Shown one piece after another: positions 62,552 through 64,000 of a DNA stretch of 64,000 nt (position 1 is its first letter; each line of letters begins with the position of its first letter). The stretch is from contig NZ_JAGTWO010000004.1 in assembly GCF_018842675.1 (NCBI RefSeq), positions 1-64,000 of the forward strand, in the 5' to 3' direction. Origin of the DNA: Candidatus Pantoea bituminis (GTDB lineage: Bacteria; Pseudomonadota; Gammaproteobacteria; Enterobacterales; Enterobacteriaceae). The notes under the pieces were generated by a model. It worked only from the letters and a program-made list of their open reading frames with translations, did no database searches and had not been told where the DNA came from. The position numbers and the translations under genes are program-made.

Positions 62552-62929
62552 ATGTTGAAATCTCTGTTAGCCGTGATGTTAGGCGGGGCGGTTGGATGTG
62601 CCCTGCGCTGGCTCATTTCACTGCGTTTTAATACGCTGTTTCCTAATCTGCCGCCAGGCACGTTAATCGTGAATCTGGTAGGCGGGTTTGTCATTGGTGC
62701 CGCACTGGCGTGGTTCGTAAAAAATCCTCAAATCGACCCAACCTGGAAATTGCTGATCGTCACCGGGTTATGCGGCGGCTTGACCACGTTTTCGACCTTC
62801 TCCGCTGAAATTGTCGTGCTGCTACAATCAGGTAAATACCTTTGGGCGATGTCGAGCGTGTTAGTACACGTTATCGGTTCGCTGCTGATGACCTTTGCCG
62901 GCTTTGCCGTGGTCAACGTGCTGGGGTAA
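62552..62929 (+). CDS. crcB: Fluoride channel/exporter CrcB (Fluc)
   Basis: A 125-residue four-helix membrane protein that forms dual-topology dimers and lets fluoride leave the cell. Family motifs GGAVGCALRW, GTLIVNLVGGFVIG (with the pore Asn) and GLCGGLTTFSTFS (sodium site and Phe box) are all present. The start follows AGGAGCATTACTG. The upstream fluoride riboswitch confirms the assignment. Confidence 0.96.
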   Translation: MLKSLLAVMLGGAVGCALRWLISLRFNTLFPNLPPGTLIVNLVGGFVIGAALAWFVKNPQIDPTWKLLIVTGLCGGLTTFSTFSAEIVVLLQSGKYLWAMSSVLVHVIGSLLMTFAGFAVVNVLG

Positions 62930-63067
62930 TCCCTGGCGCGGAAAGGCAGCGAAATCGCCCTTGAATTAACCCTAAAGAGGTAGATACTGTTTCAGGTTCA
63001 GTAAAGAGTAAAAACAGAACCTGAACGTTAAGTCACCGATTATTCCGGACGATTAAGGAGCACGTTG

Positions 63068-63883
63068 ATGAGCCACAACCCTAAATTCCTTAACCTGGTG
63101 TTGTTAAACGGTGGACCCGAGCAAAAATTGCAGGCGGCACGAGAAGCCGGTTTCGATCAGGTCGAAATATGGCGTGAGGATGTACAAGCTTGTGAGCAGG
63201 GTGCAGCGGCGTTAGCGCAGTTTGCGGGCCAACAGGGAATAGGTTTTACCAATCTACAAGTGTTACGCGATTTTACCGGCGCATCCGATGGCCTGCGCGT
63301 TGAAAAACGCGAGGAGCTACGCCAGTTTATTCAGATCGCGCAGGCGCTGGGCTGCGATACCATTCAGGCACCGGCAACCACACGTGAAGATTGTCTTCCC
63401 GAATGCATTGATGACGATTTACGCTGGATGGCGTCGGAAGCCGCCCGCTACAAAATGCGCATCATGTATGAGCCAATGGCGTGGTGCAGCGTGGATAACA
63501 CGCTACCGCTGGCGTGGGAACGTTTGCAGCGTCTCGATCAGCCCAACATCGGTTTAGTGGTGGATCTGTTTCACATTTGCGCCCTTGGCGGCGATGCTTC
63601 GCAGCTGGACGGCATTCCTGCCGATCGCATCTATGAAGTGCAACTGTGCGATATGGCGGAAAAACCGTCACAGGATAAACAGGCATTGATCGACACCGCG
63701 CGCCATCAACGCCTGTTGCCCGGCGACGGCATCATCAATATTGAACATTTCGTTGATAAGCTGAAAAGTGCCGGTTATCAAGGCCCGGTGGGCATTGAAG
63801 TGTTTAACGATGAACTCAAACGCTTGCCGCCCGCCGAAGCGGCACAGCAAGCGTGGCGAGCATTAAATCGTTACTGGCCTTAA
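63068..63883 (+). CDS. Sugar phosphate isomerase/epimerase family protein (TIM barrel)
   Basis: A 271-residue xylose-isomerase-like TIM-barrel protein of the AP-endonuclease-2 superfamily. Metal-ligand blocks are visible as MYEPMAW, LVVDLFHI, VQLCDMAEK and GIEVFNDE. Relatives include inosose and 3-dehydroshikimate dehydratases and hydroxypyruvate isomerases; the substrate cannot be told. The ATG at 63068 follows AAGGAG by 7 bp; a TTG one codon earlier is less likely. Converges with the next gene, overlapping at the stop codons. Confidence 0.82.
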   Translation: MSHNPKFLNLVLLNGGPEQKLQAAREAGFDQVEIWREDVQACEQGAAALAQFAGQQGIGFTNLQVLRDFTGASDGLRVEKREELRQFIQIAQALGCDTIQAPATTREDCLPECIDDDLRWMASEAARYKMRIMYEPMAWCSVDNTLPLAWERLQRLDQPNIGLVVDLFHICALGGDASQLDGIPADRIYEVQLCDMAEKPSQDKQALIDTARHQRLLPGDGIINIEHFVDKLKSAGYQGPVGIEVFNDELKRLPPAEAAQQAWRALNRYWP

Positions 63884-64000
63884 TCCTGCAAACACTGGGC
63901 GATAAAAGCGGCAGCATGCATCGCGCCTTGCCCTGAAATCGAATGACCCGTTTTGGGTTCAAACAGCGTTTCGGTCGGGACATTGGCGCTTTTAAGCCGA
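63880..64000 (-). CDS. Carboxylesterase/phospholipase family protein (C-terminal part)
   Basis: The last 39 residues of a minus-strand gene that continues beyond the window. ETLFEPKTGHSISGQGAMHAAAFI has the catalytic His and the GHSIS block at the end of YpfH-type alpha/beta hydrolases. Its stop overlaps the stop of the upstream isomerase gene. The catalytic Ser and the start are outside the window. Confidence 0.65.
   Translation of the reverse strand, partial: RLKSANVPTETLFEPKTGHSISGQGAMHAAAFIAQCLQD

Overview
The window looks like chromosome from an enteric gammaproteobacterium of the Erwiniaceae, most likely Pantoea or a close relative. The 16S gene has Pantoea-like variable regions. The first 18 kb keep the Escherichia coli order rrn operon, aspT, trpT, hdfR, maoP, yifB, ilvLGMEDA, ilvY, ilvC, and further on there are E. 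coli-type yhjE-yhjD-yhjC, mntP, mqo, gsiABCD-like and lgoT/R/D genes in a non-E. coli order. I see no prophage, transposase, CRISPR array or integron.

Layout. 1-5.7 kb: an rRNA operon (16S, tRNA-Glu, 23S, 5S, tRNA-Asp, tRNA-Trp) whose P1 promoter is cut by the window edge. 5.7-18 kb: the regulators hdfR and maoP, the ComM-like ATPase yifB, then all branched-chain amino acid genes with leader peptide, attenuator and IlvY operator. 18-31 kb: yhjE/yhjD/yhjC, an SDR, a PhzF-like protein, a GST, a MocR regulator with a divergent LysE exporter, a phosphoketolase and malate:quinone oxidoreductase. 31-33 kb: a small membrane protein, the manganese exporter mntP with an MntR-type operator, and a 25-residue AzuC-like protein. 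33-55 kb: a large accessory region for D-amino-acid peptides. It holds dgcN-dgcA (D-glutamate to N-acetyl-L-glutamate), a GsiABCD-type peptide importer, a DmpA-type aminopeptidase, an M55 D-aminopeptidase and an FAH-family protein. It continues with a second DppBCDF-type importer carrying an S12 D-aminopeptidase gene, and a divergent unit of M19 dipeptidase, LysR regulator and two putative serine hydrolases. 55-59 kb: the L-galactonate genes lgoT, lgoR and lgoD plus a nucleoside hydrolase. 59-64 kb: a secreted hydrolase, a two-component system, a fluoride riboswitch with crcB, a TIM-barrel isomerase and the end of a carboxylesterase.

A technical point dominates interpretation. Sixteen genes carry 20 apparent frameshifts, and every one is repaired by adding a single base, in 18 cases to a homopolymer run of three or more. 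After repair, lengths equal those I remember for the E. coli proteins (YifB 506, IlvE 309, GsiA 623 residues). These are almost certainly sequencing or consensus errors, so I annotate the genes across the shifts as intact rather than as pseudogenes.

Most interesting biology: the roughly 22-kb region at 32.9-54.7 kb combines two peptide importers, four peptidase families known or suspected to act on D-residues, and a D-glutamate catabolic pair. It reads as a scavenging system for peptidoglycan-derived or other D-amino-acid peptides. Smaller items are a two-copy nested palindromic repeat, a 64-bp direct repeat, an ilv terminator lying inside the ilvY coding end, and the AzuC-like small protein.
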